Below, in pieces: positions 42,850-52,309 of a DNA stretch of 64,000 bases (positions are counted from its first letter, which is position 1; each line of letters begins with the position of its first letter). The position numbers and the translations under genes are program-made. The notes under the pieces were generated by a model. The model did not search any database, had not been told where the DNA came from, and saw only the letters and a program-made list of their open reading frames with translations. Source of the DNA: Flavobacterium aquicola (GTDB lineage Bacteria; Bacteroidota; Bacteroidia; Flavobacteriales; Flavobacteriaceae); assembly GCF_003385115.1 (NCBI RefSeq), contig NZ_QUNI01000004.1, forward strand, positions 318,459-382,458, read 5' to 3'.

Positions 42850-45300
42850 TTAATAAAAATCGACATTTACAGTAACCTTAATAGATCTGTATTGAGAAAC
42901 AGCCTCAAAACTATTCAGTATCTTCTGAATAGTTTTTTTTGTACCTCCAATAGAATTATTTTGAGGAATTTTAATAATTATAGTCCTTATATATTCATTT
43001 CGGATTCTGCTGATTGCAGGCTCTTCGGGACCCAAAACCGGCATGGCAAGATTCTGACTCAGCACTTGGTACAGCCACATTGCACCTTCTTTTAACTTAT
43101 CAAAATCACGTTGTTTCAAGGTTAGTTTTATAATCCTGAAATAAGGCGGGTACTTATATATCTGTCTATCGTACAATTGCTCCTTATACATTCCTACATA
43201 ATTTGAATGGGTAACCTGCTGTATTGTATTGTGATTCGGATTATATGTCTGAATAATTACTTTTCCTTTTTTATCAGAGCGTCCTGCACGTCCTGCAACC
43301 TGAGTCATCATTTGAAAGCTTCTCTCGAAAGCCCTAAAATCCGGATGATACAGCATCGTATCGGCATTCATGATTCCAACCAGATTCACATTATCAAAAT
43401 CCAAACCTTTGGCTAGCATCTGAGTTCCCACCAAAATATCAAACTCCCGATTTTTAAAACTGTCAATTATTTTTTCGAAACCAAATTTTCCACGTGTTGT
43501 ATCCTGATCCATTCGGCCAATTTTAGCATTTGGAAAAATAGTTACCAACTCCTGCTCTATCTGCTCAGTTCCCAAGCCTTTTGTAGTCAAATCAACACCA
43601 TGACAAGCGTGACAATGGGTAGGATTTGCAATAGAATAACCGCAGTAATGACAACGAAGCTGATTTTTATGTTTATGATAGGTCAAACTCACATCGCAGG
43701 ACTGGCAATGAGGAACATGTCCGCAGGTAATACATTCTATAATCGGTGAATATCCCCTTCTGTTTTGAAACAAAATCACCTGCTCTCCCAATGATAAAGA
43801 TGCCGTGATTTCTTCTACCAAAACGTCACTGAAATGGCCGTTCATTTTTTTTCGAAAGTATTTATCTTTCAAATCAACCAGAAAAACTTCAGGCAGGCTT
43901 GAATTTCCAAAACGCTTCAAAATCTCAACAAATCCAAACTTACCCGATTTAGCATTATAATACGTTTCAAGACTTGGCGTCGCCGAACCTAAAACCACTT
44001 TCGCCTTATGAGCATTCGCCAAAACAATAGCTGAATCACGGGCATGAAACCTGGGAGCAGGATCTGACTGTTTAAAAGTCTGTTCATGCTCTTCGTCTAT
44101 AATTATAAATCCTAAATCATAAAAAGGCAGAAACAGAGCTGATCTGGCACCAATTACAATCTGAGCTTTTGGCGCATTCAATAAAACCTGATTCCAGACT
44201 TCTACTCTTTCGTTATTACTGTATTTAGAATGAAAAACAGCCACCTTATTTCCAAAATGCGCTCTGATTCTGGAAACCAATTGAGCAGTCAAGACAATTT
44301 CCGGCAACAAATACAGGACCTGCTTTCCCGTGTCCAGATATTCTTCAATAAGTTTAATATATATTTCAGTCTTTCCGCTTGAAGTAATTCCGTGTAAAAG
44401 ACAAACTGATTTTTCTTTAAAACTTTCTTTTATCGATTCAAAAGCTTTTTGCTGATCCGAACTCAACTGCAGTTCATCTTCCCTTCCTTTTCCGGAAAAA
44501 TTAATTCGGTCTTCCTGCAGGTAATACTCTTCTAAAATTTCTTTTTCGATCAATGCCTTTACAATCGCAGGAGAAGATTGAGCAGATTCTACCAATTTTT
44601 TAACGGTAATCGGCTTTTTTTCGGAAGCACTTAACTGGAAATAATTCAGAACTATTTCTTTTTGTTTGCTGGCACTTTTTAAAATTTCAAGCAGGTCTTT
44701 TAAGCCATCATTAGAATCGTATTTCGGATGCAATCTGACATATCTAACCAATTTTGGTTTGTACGTTTCCTGCAATTCTTCCTGCAAGATCAAAATATTT
44801 TTATCAATCAATTTTTGAATAACAGGAAAAATATTTTTCTTATTCAAAATCGAAATAATATCCTGAATTTTTAACGAACTCTGTTGCTGTAAGGCTTCAT
44901 AAATTAAATACTCATCATCCGAAAGCAGACTTTCATCAACAGATAAGTCATTTTTTCTTGTTATCAGCGTTTCACTTTCTAACAACAAAGCACTTGGCAT
45001 GGCGTTACGATACACATCACCTATGGCGCACATATAATAATCGGCAATCCACAACCAATGCTTGATTTGAAAATCTGTTACTAATGGAGCTGTATCTAAG
45101 ATTTGATGTATTTCCTTGGCCTCATATAAAGCTGGTGTGTTATTGTGAATTTCAATAACCAAAGCCGTATAAATTTTGTTTTTTCCAAAAGGTACCGTAA
45201 CCCTCATTCCCTTTTTTATAAAAAGAAATTCAGCCTCCGAAACTCTGTAGGTAAAAGTCTTGGCTAGAGAAAGCGGTAAAACAACTTCAACGAAATGCAT
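42850..45300 (-). CDS. priA: Primosomal protein N', PriA helicase
   Basis: The 816-residue helicase restarts stalled forks. The N-terminal DNA-binding part begins FVEVVLPLSLAKTFTYRVSE. Walker A is GITSSGKTE, the DEAH-like box is IIIDEEHEQTFKQSD, and GSATPSLET is motif III. Eight cysteines typical of the two zinc sites lie in CITCGHVPHCQSCDVSLTYH and CHYCGYSIANPTHCHACHG. The helicase C lobe has QMLAKGLDFDNVNLVGIMNAD and QVAGRAGRSDKKGKV. Full length for Bacteroidota. Confidence 0.96.
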   Translation of the reverse strand: MHFVEVVLPLSLAKTFTYRVSEAEFLFIKKGMRVTVPFGKNKIYTALVIEIHNNTPALYEAKEIHQILDTAPLVTDFQIKHWLWIADYYMCAIGDVYRNAMPSALLLESETLITRKNDLSVDESLLSDDEYLIYEALQQQSSLKIQDIISILNKKNIFPVIQKLIDKNILILQEELQETYKPKLVRYVRLHPKYDSNDGLKDLLEILKSASKQKEIVLNYFQLSASEKKPITVKKLVESAQSSPAIVKALIEKEILEEYYLQEDRINFSGKGREDELQLSSDQQKAFESIKESFKEKSVCLLHGITSSGKTEIYIKLIEEYLDTGKQVLYLLPEIVLTAQLVSRIRAHFGNKVAVFHSKYSNNERVEVWNQVLLNAPKAQIVIGARSALFLPFYDLGFIIIDEEHEQTFKQSDPAPRFHARDSAIVLANAHKAKVVLGSATPSLETYYNAKSGKFGFVEILKRFGNSSLPEVFLVDLKDKYFRKKMNGHFSDVLVEEITASLSLGEQVILFQNRRGYSPIIECITCGHVPHCQSCDVSLTYHKHKNQLRCHYCGYSIANPTHCHACHGVDLTTKGLGTEQIEQELVTIFPNAKIGRMDQDTTRGKFGFEKIIDSFKNREFDILVGTQMLAKGLDFDNVNLVGIMNADTMLYHPDFRAFERSFQMMTQVAGRAGRSDKKGKVIIQTYNPNHNTIQQVTHSNYVGMYKEQLYDRQIYKYPPYFRIIKLTLKQRDFDKLKEGAMWLYQVLSQNLAMPVLGPEEPAISRIRNEYIRTIIIKIPQNNSIGGTKKTIQKILNSFEAVSQYRSIKVTVNVDFY

Positions 45301-45324
45301 GTAAAGAATTTATGGTCTGTAAAA

Positions 45325-46083
45325 TTACTTTTTATTTAATTTATTATCAGACGCTTTTTTAGTTTTATATTCCTGAACCATTTTTAAAGTATGATTCAAA
45401 GACTCTGTATTAGTCCAATCATCATGACCTGGAATAATATATTTTGGATTTTTAAATTTTGCCTGAACTTTTTTAATGGATTCTTCCCACTCATTTACAT
45501 ACGCTTCTCCCAAATAACCTAAGTCTTTGGCTTCTGCGCTTTTGATAAAACATCCTCCATAAAGCAGTTTTTCTTTATCAAACCAAACAACTATATTGTC
45601 TGACGTATGCCCTTTTCCCGGATAATAGACCTCAAATTTATATTTTCCAGAACTGAAAACAGTATCATTAGGAATTACAAATTTGGCTCTGCCTTCATTT
45701 TCATTTTTTAAAATTTCGTCTGTTAGTTTTATAGTATATGTTTTAATTCCTTTTTGTCCATAAAATTCTAAACCTCCTGCCCGATCTTCATGAGAATGCG
45801 TTACAAAATACATTACTACATCCTTTTTATGTTTAGATTTTATACTGTCTAACAAAGGCTTAAACTGTGATTCATCCCACGGAGCATCAAACAAGACAAC
45901 ACCTTTCTCAGTAACCAGATACATTGCATTTGCAGAAACTAAAACTCCATTATATTCATGAAAAGTTTTATAGATGTAAAAGTCACCTGCAAGATGAGTT
46001 ATTTGCAACGGCGAATTTTTAGACTGCCCAAAACTTTTTGAGCATATTATAAAGACTAAAATTATCGTTGCAAATTTTCGCAT
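45325..46083 (-). CDS. Subclass B1 metallo-beta-lactamase
   Basis: The 252-residue protein has a signal peptide (MRKFATIILVFIICSKSFGQ) and all zinc ligands of a B1 enzyme. Zn1 is held by His96, His98 (THSHEDRAGG) and His159 (GKGHTSDN); Zn2 by Asp100, Cys178 (YGGCFIKS) and His220 (IPGHDDW). Lys181 in the CFIKS string corresponds to the substrate-binding lysine. The wording is near the chromosomal flavobacterial enzymes (JOHN/IND/BlaB group), which hydrolyse penicillins and carbapenems. The gene lies between a DUF2147 gene (14-bp gap) and priA (24-bp gap) with no mobile element, so it is probably intrinsic. Activity is inferred. Confidence 0.9.
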   Translation of the reverse strand: MRKFATIILVFIICSKSFGQSKNSPLQITHLAGDFYIYKTFHEYNGVLVSANAMYLVTEKGVVLFDAPWDESQFKPLLDSIKSKHKKDVVMYFVTHSHEDRAGGLEFYGQKGIKTYTIKLTDEILKNENEGRAKFVIPNDTVFSSGKYKFEVYYPGKGHTSDNIVVWFDKEKLLYGGCFIKSAEAKDLGYLGEAYVNEWEESIKKVQAKFKNPKYIIPGHDDWTNTESLNHTLKMVQEYKTKKASDNKLNKK

Positions 46084-46097
46084 TTGTAATACTAAAA

Positions 46098-46532
46098 TTA
46101 ATTTTTGACTCTTATCCAGTATTGAGTTCTTCCAACAAGTGCAATTCCAATGTAACCACGAAGTTTCAATTTATCAGGAGATTCCAATGTGATATAGCAT
46201 TTGTATTTTTTTCCGTTTTCAGGGTCTAAAATTGTGCCTCCATTGTATTCTTCACCATCTTTTTTGAGGCCGTTCATTATAACCATTCCTAAAATTGGTT
46301 TATTTTTCTCAGCACCATCACATTTCGTGCAAACATCTTTTTTGTGTTCTGCGCGAAGTATTTCTACAACTTTGGCATACACTTTTCCTGATTTTTCGTA
46401 AACTTCTACAATCGATTTTGCTTCTCCGGTTTCATCATCAATGGTTTTCCATTTTCCTAAAACTGTCTGTCCCTGAGCATTAAAAATCATCGAAAAACAC
46501 ATAACCAAACCAAATACGATACTTCTTTTCAT
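46098..46532 (-). CDS. Exported DUF2147 protein
   Basis: A 144-residue protein with signal peptide (MKRSIVFGLVMCFSMIFNAQG) and the DUF2147 pattern: GKWKTIDDETGEAKSIVEVYEKSGKVYAKVVEIL, CTKCDGAEKNKPILGMVIMNGLKKDGEEYNGGTILDPENGKKYKCYITLE. The fold is a lipocalin-like small barrel; the role is unknown. Two Cys (CTKC) may pair. It precedes the metallo-beta-lactamase gene by 14 bp and is likely in the same transcript. Confidence 0.88.
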   Translation of the reverse strand: MKRSIVFGLVMCFSMIFNAQGQTVLGKWKTIDDETGEAKSIVEVYEKSGKVYAKVVEILRAEHKKDVCTKCDGAEKNKPILGMVIMNGLKKDGEEYNGGTILDPENGKKYKCYITLESPDKLKLRGYIGIALVGRTQYWIRVKN

Positions 46533-46643
46533 TTTTTCTTAAATTATTAATGCAAAAATTATATTATTCGAAATTAACTCATCGAATTACTCATCGCAAG
46601 AATACAAAATTCCATTTAAACAATAACAATTTATTATCAAACT

Positions 46644-47570
46644 TTAGTTCTCCGATCTGCTCTTTTTTAATTTACGAATAGTCGCATTCAATTCAAACCC
46701 TAATAATAAAATCATACAGTTAATCCAGATGTAAAACATCATAATCAACAATGTTCCAATCGAACCATACAGCTCATTATACTTTGAAAACCGCAGCACC
46801 CAAATTCCGAAAAAATAGGATGAAATAATAATAAGCACTGTAGTAAAAACTGAACCTACACTAATGAATGGCGGTTTATGTGACTGCTTAGTCCCGTATC
46901 GCAATAAAACAGAAGATGTAATCAAAATCATTAATATTACAAGAAGGTATCTTCCTAAAATTATCAAAGGAATTTTATCATTCAAGACATCTTGTATTGC
47001 TGTGCTTTGAATCAAAACCTCAAAAACTACAATAATTGCAACTGTCAGAAGTAGAAGAATAGAAAGCAGTAACGAAATTCCCAAGGCAACAAAATACTGA
47101 TTCAAAAAACCTCTTTTTTCCAAAACATGACGGGAAGATTCAAATCCGCCAAGGATTCCGTTTATACCATTTGCCATCAGGAAAATAGACAAGAAAAATC
47201 CCGAAGACACTAATCCGGTATGACTGTTGTTAAGAATATCGTTTACAATATTAGCAATTGCATCATAGGTATTTGGCGGAACTCCCTCTCTTACAAATTC
47301 CAAAAAATCGTTTTGAAAACCTTCTATAGGAATGTAAGGTATTAAGTTTAAAATAAATAAGGCAAATGGAAACAGTGCCATAAAAAAGCTGAATGCAACT
47401 GCACTGGCATGATATGAAAATGCTCCGTCGATGATACCTTCAAAATACAATTCCAATAAATCATAAAAAGAAAATCCTCCCAAACCTGGCATTTTAATCT
47501 TCTTCAAGATATGCATCAGATTTCTGATAATTGGGATTTTTTCGATTTTTGCCTCGATCTTAAACGTCAT
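46644..47570 (-). CDS. YihY/BrkB-type inner membrane protein
   Basis: The 308-residue protein has six hydrophobic segments and the family strings GAFSYHASAVAFSFFMALFPFALFILNLIPYIP, NGINGILGGFESSRHVLEKRGFLNQY and YGSIGTLLIMMFYIWINCMILLLGFELNA. The family was once called ribonuclease BN, which proved to be wrong; its role is unknown. A soluble N-terminal part of about 30 residues precedes the first helix. It begins 4 bp after nadC. Confidence 0.9.
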   Translation of the reverse strand: MTFKIEAKIEKIPIIRNLMHILKKIKMPGLGGFSFYDLLELYFEGIIDGAFSYHASAVAFSFFMALFPFALFILNLIPYIPIEGFQNDFLEFVREGVPPNTYDAIANIVNDILNNSHTGLVSSGFFLSIFLMANGINGILGGFESSRHVLEKRGFLNQYFVALGISLLLSILLLLTVAIIVVFEVLIQSTAIQDVLNDKIPLIILGRYLLVILMILITSSVLLRYGTKQSHKPPFISVGSVFTTVLIIISSYFFGIWVLRFSKYNELYGSIGTLLIMMFYIWINCMILLLGFELNATIRKLKKSRSEN

Positions 47571-47574
47571 AACC

Positions 47575-48432
47575 TTAAATCGCTTTCAAGCTTAAATCCA
47601 TATTATAAACGGAATGTGTCAATGCGCCCGAAGAAATATAATTAACCCCGCATTCTGCGTAATTGCGCATTGTTGTCTCATTAATATTTCCCGAAGATTC
47701 GGTTTGGCATTTGCTGCCAATTAAAGCTACAGCTGTACGCGTATCTTCATAATTGAAATTATCAATCAATATTCTGTGTACTCCGTCACTTTTTAAAATC
47801 TCTTCAATTTCAGAAAGATCTCTGGCTTCAACAATAATTTTTAAGTCCAAATTATTTTCTTTCAGATACGCTTGTGTTTTGGCTATTGCCAATGTAATTC
47901 CGCCAGCAAAATCAATGTGATTATCCTTTAGCATAACCATATCATACAATGCAAAACGATGATTTTCTCCACCTCCGATTGTAACTGCCCATTTCTCGGC
48001 AACACGAAATCCTGGCGTTGTTTTCCTTGTATCTAATATTTTTGTATCAGTTCCTTTTAACAGCTGTACATAACTATTTGTTTTGGTTGCTATGGCACTC
48101 ATTCTCTGCATCGAGTTTAAAACTACTCTTTCGGATTTTAAAATCGACTGCGAACTACCCGAAACATGAAAAACAACATCTCCTTTTTTGACTGGTGTGC
48201 CATCTTGAATGAAGGTTTCAATCTTCATATTTGGATCCACATATTCAAATATCATTTTTGCAAAAGCCACTCCGGCGATAATACCTTCTTCTTTTACCAA
48301 TAATTTGGCTTTACCCATTGCATTTTCTGGGATACAAGCCAATGAACTATAATCTCCGGTTCCGACATCCTCTCTAATAGCATTTGCAATCAATACTTTT
48401 AGTTCGTTTTGAAACTGCTCTTCAGTAATCAT
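47575..48432 (-). CDS. nadC: Nicotinate-nucleotide pyrophosphorylase (carboxylating)
   Basis: The 285-residue enzyme makes nicotinate mononucleotide from quinolinate and PRPP in de novo NAD synthesis. It shows AIREDVGTGDYSSLAC (18-33), SERVVLNSMQRMSAIATKTNSYV, the substrate-binding DTRKTTPGFRVAEKWAVTIGGGENHRFALYDMVMLKDNHI and the C-terminal SGNINETTMRNYAECGVNYISSGALTHSV. All catalytic basic residues in these strings are kept. Confidence 0.95.
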   Translation of the reverse strand: MITEEQFQNELKVLIANAIREDVGTGDYSSLACIPENAMGKAKLLVKEEGIIAGVAFAKMIFEYVDPNMKIETFIQDGTPVKKGDVVFHVSGSSQSILKSERVVLNSMQRMSAIATKTNSYVQLLKGTDTKILDTRKTTPGFRVAEKWAVTIGGGENHRFALYDMVMLKDNHIDFAGGITLAIAKTQAYLKENNLDLKIIVEARDLSEIEEILKSDGVHRILIDNFNYEDTRTAVALIGSKCQTESSGNINETTMRNYAECGVNYISSGALTHSVYNMDLSLKAI

Positions 48433-48581
48433 CTTTTTATTCTTTAATTTGGATTGCTAAAATAAGATTTATTTTGTGCAATAAAAAGCAAGTGAGTTTG
48501 AAAAATTAAGATTTTTACATTTATTTATGACTAAATCAATATTTCAATTATTAACTTTTCAAGCATCCCTGATTTTACTTT

Positions 48582-48620
48582 TAAACAAAAAACCTGCAGG
48601 AATTAAATTCCATGCAGGCT
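48582..48620 (-). terminator. Terminator of the M28 peptidase gene
   Basis: CCTGCAGGAAT and ATTCC-A-TGCAGG arms form a stem with one bulged base, with AAACAAAAAA on the left that becomes a T-rich tail on the minus strand. Confidence 0.75.
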
Positions 48621-48645
48621 GTCATTAAAATCATAATCATTAAAA

Positions 48646-50019
48646 TTATTCTATCCCTTTTTGATCTATCAAATAAATAAGTGACGTCATAGTCGCTGCA
48701 CCAAGTTCTAACTCTCTTTTATTAATTGCATCAAACTTATCATTTGCTGCATGATGGTAATCAAAATAACGCTGAGAATCTGGCTTTAATCCTGCTTTGA
48801 CAATTTTATTTGAAGTTAAGTGACCAATATCCGCTCCAGCGTGACCAATTGTAAAACTATGAACTAAGTAAGGTTCAAAAAAATCTTTAAAACCTTGTAT
48901 CTTTTTAAAGTTAACATCATCCGCTTCAATAGAAAAACCTCTTGGAGTAAACCCGCCAGAGTCACTTTCTAAAGCAAAAATATGATTTTCATTCTTTTGT
49001 TTTGAAGCTTCTTCATATTTAGCACCGCCTTTACCCCCATTCTCTTCATTCATAAACAACACTACACGAATGGTGTTTTTTGGCTTGTAATTTAGGTTTT
49101 TAAGAGTACGAATTACTTCCATACTCTGTACTACTCCTGCGCCGTCATCATGAGAACCATCAGCTAAATCCCATGAATCAAGATGGCCTCCTACTACCAT
49201 AATATTCTCAGGATGTTCTGTACCAGTTATTTCACCAATTACATTATGAGACAAAACATCAGGTAATGTTTCGCAGGATTGTTTGAAATAAAACTTTAAT
49301 GCTGGATTATTTTTTAGTGATTCACTCAATAATTCAGCTCCGTTTGTACTGATAGCTGCAGTCGGGATGTATTTATCTTTTGGCAAATCACCATAACTTT
49401 GTGCTCCAGTATGCGGGAAATCATCTAAACGCAAATTCATTGAACGAACAATAGCACCAACAGCACCAAATTTTGCAGCTTCTTTTGCGCCAGCAAATCT
49501 TTGATCTACACAAGCTCCATAAGAGATAAACGTTTCAATATTTTCAGGATTCATAGGTCTGTTAAAAAACACTATTTTTCCTTTTATTTTATCACCTAAT
49601 GCTTCTAAATCCTTAATTCCCTGCACCTCAATAACCTCTGCAGTAAGGCCGGTTTTTGCAGTGGCAATGGAACTGCCTAGAGCGCAGATCGGCACCGTAG
49701 TTTTGGTTTTATTATCTAAAATATATGCGGTTTCCTTTTCTCCTCGCACCCAATGAGGCACCATTACTTCCTGTAGATAAACCTTGTCAAGACCTAATCC
49801 CTCCAATTGCGATTTTGTGTATTCAACAGCCAGTGCTGCATTGGCAGATCCTGACAAACGGCTTCCAATATCATTAGATAAATATTCCAGCCAAGAATAA
49901 CATTTTGATTCGGTTAAGGCTTTTTTATAAAATAGTTTAATGTTTTTTTCATCATTTGATTGTGCAAATGAGGTCAATCCGTTTAAAACTAAAGCAGTTA
50001 AAAGAATTGTTTTTTTCAT
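48646..50019 (-). CDS. Exported M28-family zinc peptidase
   Basis: A 457-residue protein with signal peptide (MKKTILLTALVLNGLTSFAQ), then an inserted PA domain (about 120-240) and the M28 core. Zinc ligands and catalytic residues are in VVGGHLDSWDLADGSHDDGAG (His and bridging Asp), FMNEENGGKGG (Glu pair), ESDSGG (Asp) and DYHHAANDKFD (His). It resembles plasma glutamate carboxypeptidase/CPQ-like peptidases. It would break down peptides in the periplasm or outside. A single gene with its own terminator. Confidence 0.9.
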   Translation of the reverse strand: MKKTILLTALVLNGLTSFAQSNDEKNIKLFYKKALTESKCYSWLEYLSNDIGSRLSGSANAALAVEYTKSQLEGLGLDKVYLQEVMVPHWVRGEKETAYILDNKTKTTVPICALGSSIATAKTGLTAEVIEVQGIKDLEALGDKIKGKIVFFNRPMNPENIETFISYGACVDQRFAGAKEAAKFGAVGAIVRSMNLRLDDFPHTGAQSYGDLPKDKYIPTAAISTNGAELLSESLKNNPALKFYFKQSCETLPDVLSHNVIGEITGTEHPENIMVVGGHLDSWDLADGSHDDGAGVVQSMEVIRTLKNLNYKPKNTIRVVLFMNEENGGKGGAKYEEASKQKNENHIFALESDSGGFTPRGFSIEADDVNFKKIQGFKDFFEPYLVHSFTIGHAGADIGHLTSNKIVKAGLKPDSQRYFDYHHAANDKFDAINKRELELGAATMTSLIYLIDQKGIE

Positions 50020-50128
50020 AGGTAATGTTCCTTTATCGGTTATTAAGACCCTTTTTTGGGGTAAGACAAAGAAACGAAATTAAACAACCAAAAGGAATTT
50101 ATCCGATGACTTTTCTCAAAACCTAAAT

Positions 50129-52051
50129 TTATTTTATCTCAATAATCTTATTTTTTAATCCAATACCATTTTCATTAAAAGCTTCAATCGAGAAATAATA
50201 ACGCGTCCCTTTATCTAAACCTCTAAAATCATAAGAGCTGTATCCATAAACCATTATATTATTGTATAATTTATCTGGAGCGATTCCGTAATAAATAGTA
50301 TAACCGACAGCATCAGTCTGTTTTTTCCATGAAATGATAGCGTTGCGGGAATCAGTTTTATTTCTTTCTACTTTAAAATCAGAAACAGGCTTGGGTTTTT
50401 CTAACAGTCCATTTCCGAAAACTCTAAAATCGGAAACTGCAAACAGTCCTGAAGCATTATGAATATTGACCATTTTGATATAACGGGCTTTAATTGATTT
50501 TGTTAATTCTACATAATCGTGAGGAATGTCTTTATCGTTTTTTGATTTATCAATTACTAGTGTCCAGTTTTGCGCATCATCTGACATATAGATTTTATAC
50601 TGATAATAAATATCCATAGCTTTATTGTACTGAGTTGCTTTATGATCGGCATAATTGATCTGCAGTGCCATAATTTCCATATTTCTGCCTAAATCAAGCT
50701 GTAACCACTCACCTGCTTCATTTGTAGTTGCCGACCAATAGGTCTGAATATTTTCATCGGTTACATTCGAAGCGTCGTAACAGATTTTTTCAAAAACTTT
50801 TTTGCCTCCATTATCCATTCTGTGTGTTTCGACATCTTTACATTCCTCGGAAGATGAAACTGTCACCGGTTTTTTATACGATAGCAGCATCCAGCCAGAA
50901 GAAGCTCCTTTGGTCTGGTCACGCTGTCCTGTAGGTAGTACAATTGGAAAATCACCATAAGAAGTAATAGAATACATAACATCATCTTTGTCAAATCCAG
51001 CAGGAAACATATCAATTCTTCGTTCGAAACGGTCTTTAATTGAAATTTTACAAGTTCCCGTATTCCAGTAATTACCATAATTATCGGCAAATGTATTTCC
51101 GTGTCCGGCACCAATTACAAAACCTCCAGGTTTATACGACATCGGATTATGTTTTTGATAAATAAATGGTCCTAAAGGATTATCTCCCACATGAACACCA
51201 TTAGCATACCCTTTAAATTCGGTAGCCGGAGCGCCATACTGCATATAATATTTTCCATTGTGTTTGGTCATCCACGCGCCTTCAATAAAATTTCCCCAAG
51301 GTGCCGGTTCCATATCATTATTCGGGCCAAAGCGCTCCCAGCCATTTGACGCCGGATCTAAACCCACAACTGCTTTTGCCTGTCCATACGGTTTCTGGAT
51401 ATCCTCCACTTCGGTTGCTGTATAAAGTTTTGCATAATCCTCCTGATTTCCTTTTGGAAGCCAGGTATTATAATCAACCTCAACACCAACCAGAGGCAGT
51501 TTTCCGCTTGAACCGTAATACATATACACTTTTTTGTCATCATCCTGAAAAATAGCAGGATCCCATGTTGGCAGCATTGCGGTGTTTACATGTCTTGTCC
51601 ATCGTCCTGATTTTGGATCGGCTGTTTTCCAGATCGGGTGATCTTTTTTCCATGTTGAACCTACATAAAATAAAGTGTCGTTTACAACCCAAGCCGCAGG
51701 CGCACACTGGTCATCATCACCTGGATTTCGCTGAAAACTACCATAAACGAATTTCCAGTCTGACATGTCTTTGCTCCAAAAAAAACCAGCCTGATTGGTA
51801 GCAAACAGATAATAATCTCCTTTGTAAGTAATAATCACAGGATCGGCACTTGAACGGCGGGATTCGGGAATGCCATTGTGATTTTGAGTGGTGTAATTGT
51901 AACCAATGTTTATTGGATTACAATACGTTGTGGCTGGTTTATTAGGATCAAACCAGTCTGTTTTTCCGCCAACAGTATTATTTTGAGCTTCTGTACTGGC
52001 TGTAAAACCAATCAAAAAAAGCAAAAGCATTATCGAATACAATTTATCCAT
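50129..52051 (-). CDS. Exported GH43 glycosidase with discoidin and fibronectin-III domains
   Basis: Read from the ATG at 52051 (signal MDKLYSIMLLLFLIGFTAS) the protein has 640 residues. A five-blade GH43 propeller comes first: the base Asp in SSADPVIITYKGDYYLF and the acid Glu in NFIEGAWMTKHNGKYYMQYG. An F5/8 type C (discoidin) domain follows at about 400-550, with ENIQTYWSATTNEAGEWLQLDL, then a fibronectin III-like end. GH43 enzymes act on arabinans, xylans or galactans; the substrate here is not clear. A terminator and a long palindrome separate it from the GH3 gene, so it may not belong to the PUL. An upstream in-frame start (52099) falls inside the preceding repeat-rich gap. Confidence 0.88.
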   Translation of the reverse strand: MDKLYSIMLLLFLIGFTASTEAQNNTVGGKTDWFDPNKPATTYCNPINIGYNYTTQNHNGIPESRRSSADPVIITYKGDYYLFATNQAGFFWSKDMSDWKFVYGSFQRNPGDDDQCAPAAWVVNDTLFYVGSTWKKDHPIWKTADPKSGRWTRHVNTAMLPTWDPAIFQDDDKKVYMYYGSSGKLPLVGVEVDYNTWLPKGNQEDYAKLYTATEVEDIQKPYGQAKAVVGLDPASNGWERFGPNNDMEPAPWGNFIEGAWMTKHNGKYYMQYGAPATEFKGYANGVHVGDNPLGPFIYQKHNPMSYKPGGFVIGAGHGNTFADNYGNYWNTGTCKISIKDRFERRIDMFPAGFDKDDVMYSITSYGDFPIVLPTGQRDQTKGASSGWMLLSYKKPVTVSSSEECKDVETHRMDNGGKKVFEKICYDASNVTDENIQTYWSATTNEAGEWLQLDLGRNMEIMALQINYADHKATQYNKAMDIYYQYKIYMSDDAQNWTLVIDKSKNDKDIPHDYVELTKSIKARYIKMVNIHNASGLFAVSDFRVFGNGLLEKPKPVSDFKVERNKTDSRNAIISWKKQTDAVGYTIYYGIAPDKLYNNIMVYGYSSYDFRGLDKGTRYYFSIEAFNENGIGLKNKIIEIK

Positions 52052-52108
52052 TTTTGTTCTATTTATATTAATGACTTTATTTTGGGCTTGTCCCTCCATA
52101 AAAAACTA

Positions 52109-52210
52109 CGGGTCGGGCTTTCTGTTCCCGCTTTTTTTCTTTTCAATTGCCTCGGGTTTAAACCCGAGGCAATTGAAAAGAAAAAAGAGCTCCACTTCAA
52201 TCCCTCACGC
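52109..52210 (-). repeat. Structured repeat, GCGTGAGGGAT family, copy 3
   Basis: On the minus strand it opens GCGTGAGGGATTGAAG (from 52210) and ends AGCCCGACCC (52109-52118 region). Its core, 52132-52185, is a perfect 54-bp palindrome with no loop (27-bp arms, centre GGGTTT/AAACCC). The flanks match copies at 11391-11504 and 20154-20224, whose cores differ. It sits between the GH43 gene and the GH3 terminator. Confidence 0.85.
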
Positions 52211-52250
52211 GAAAAAAAATAATCTGAAACAATCCAGTTTGTTATAATTG

Positions 52251-52284
52251 AAAAAAAGCCCTTCGTCTAACCAAAACGAAGGGC
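52251..52284 (-). terminator. Terminator of the PUL enzyme operon (after GH3)
   Basis: GCCCTTCGT (52258-52266) and ACGAAGGGC (52276-52284) are exact arms, and a run of seven A (T on the minus strand) follows the stem. Confidence 0.9.
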
Positions 52285-52309
52285 AAATCAAACTACTAAC
52301 TAACCAAAT

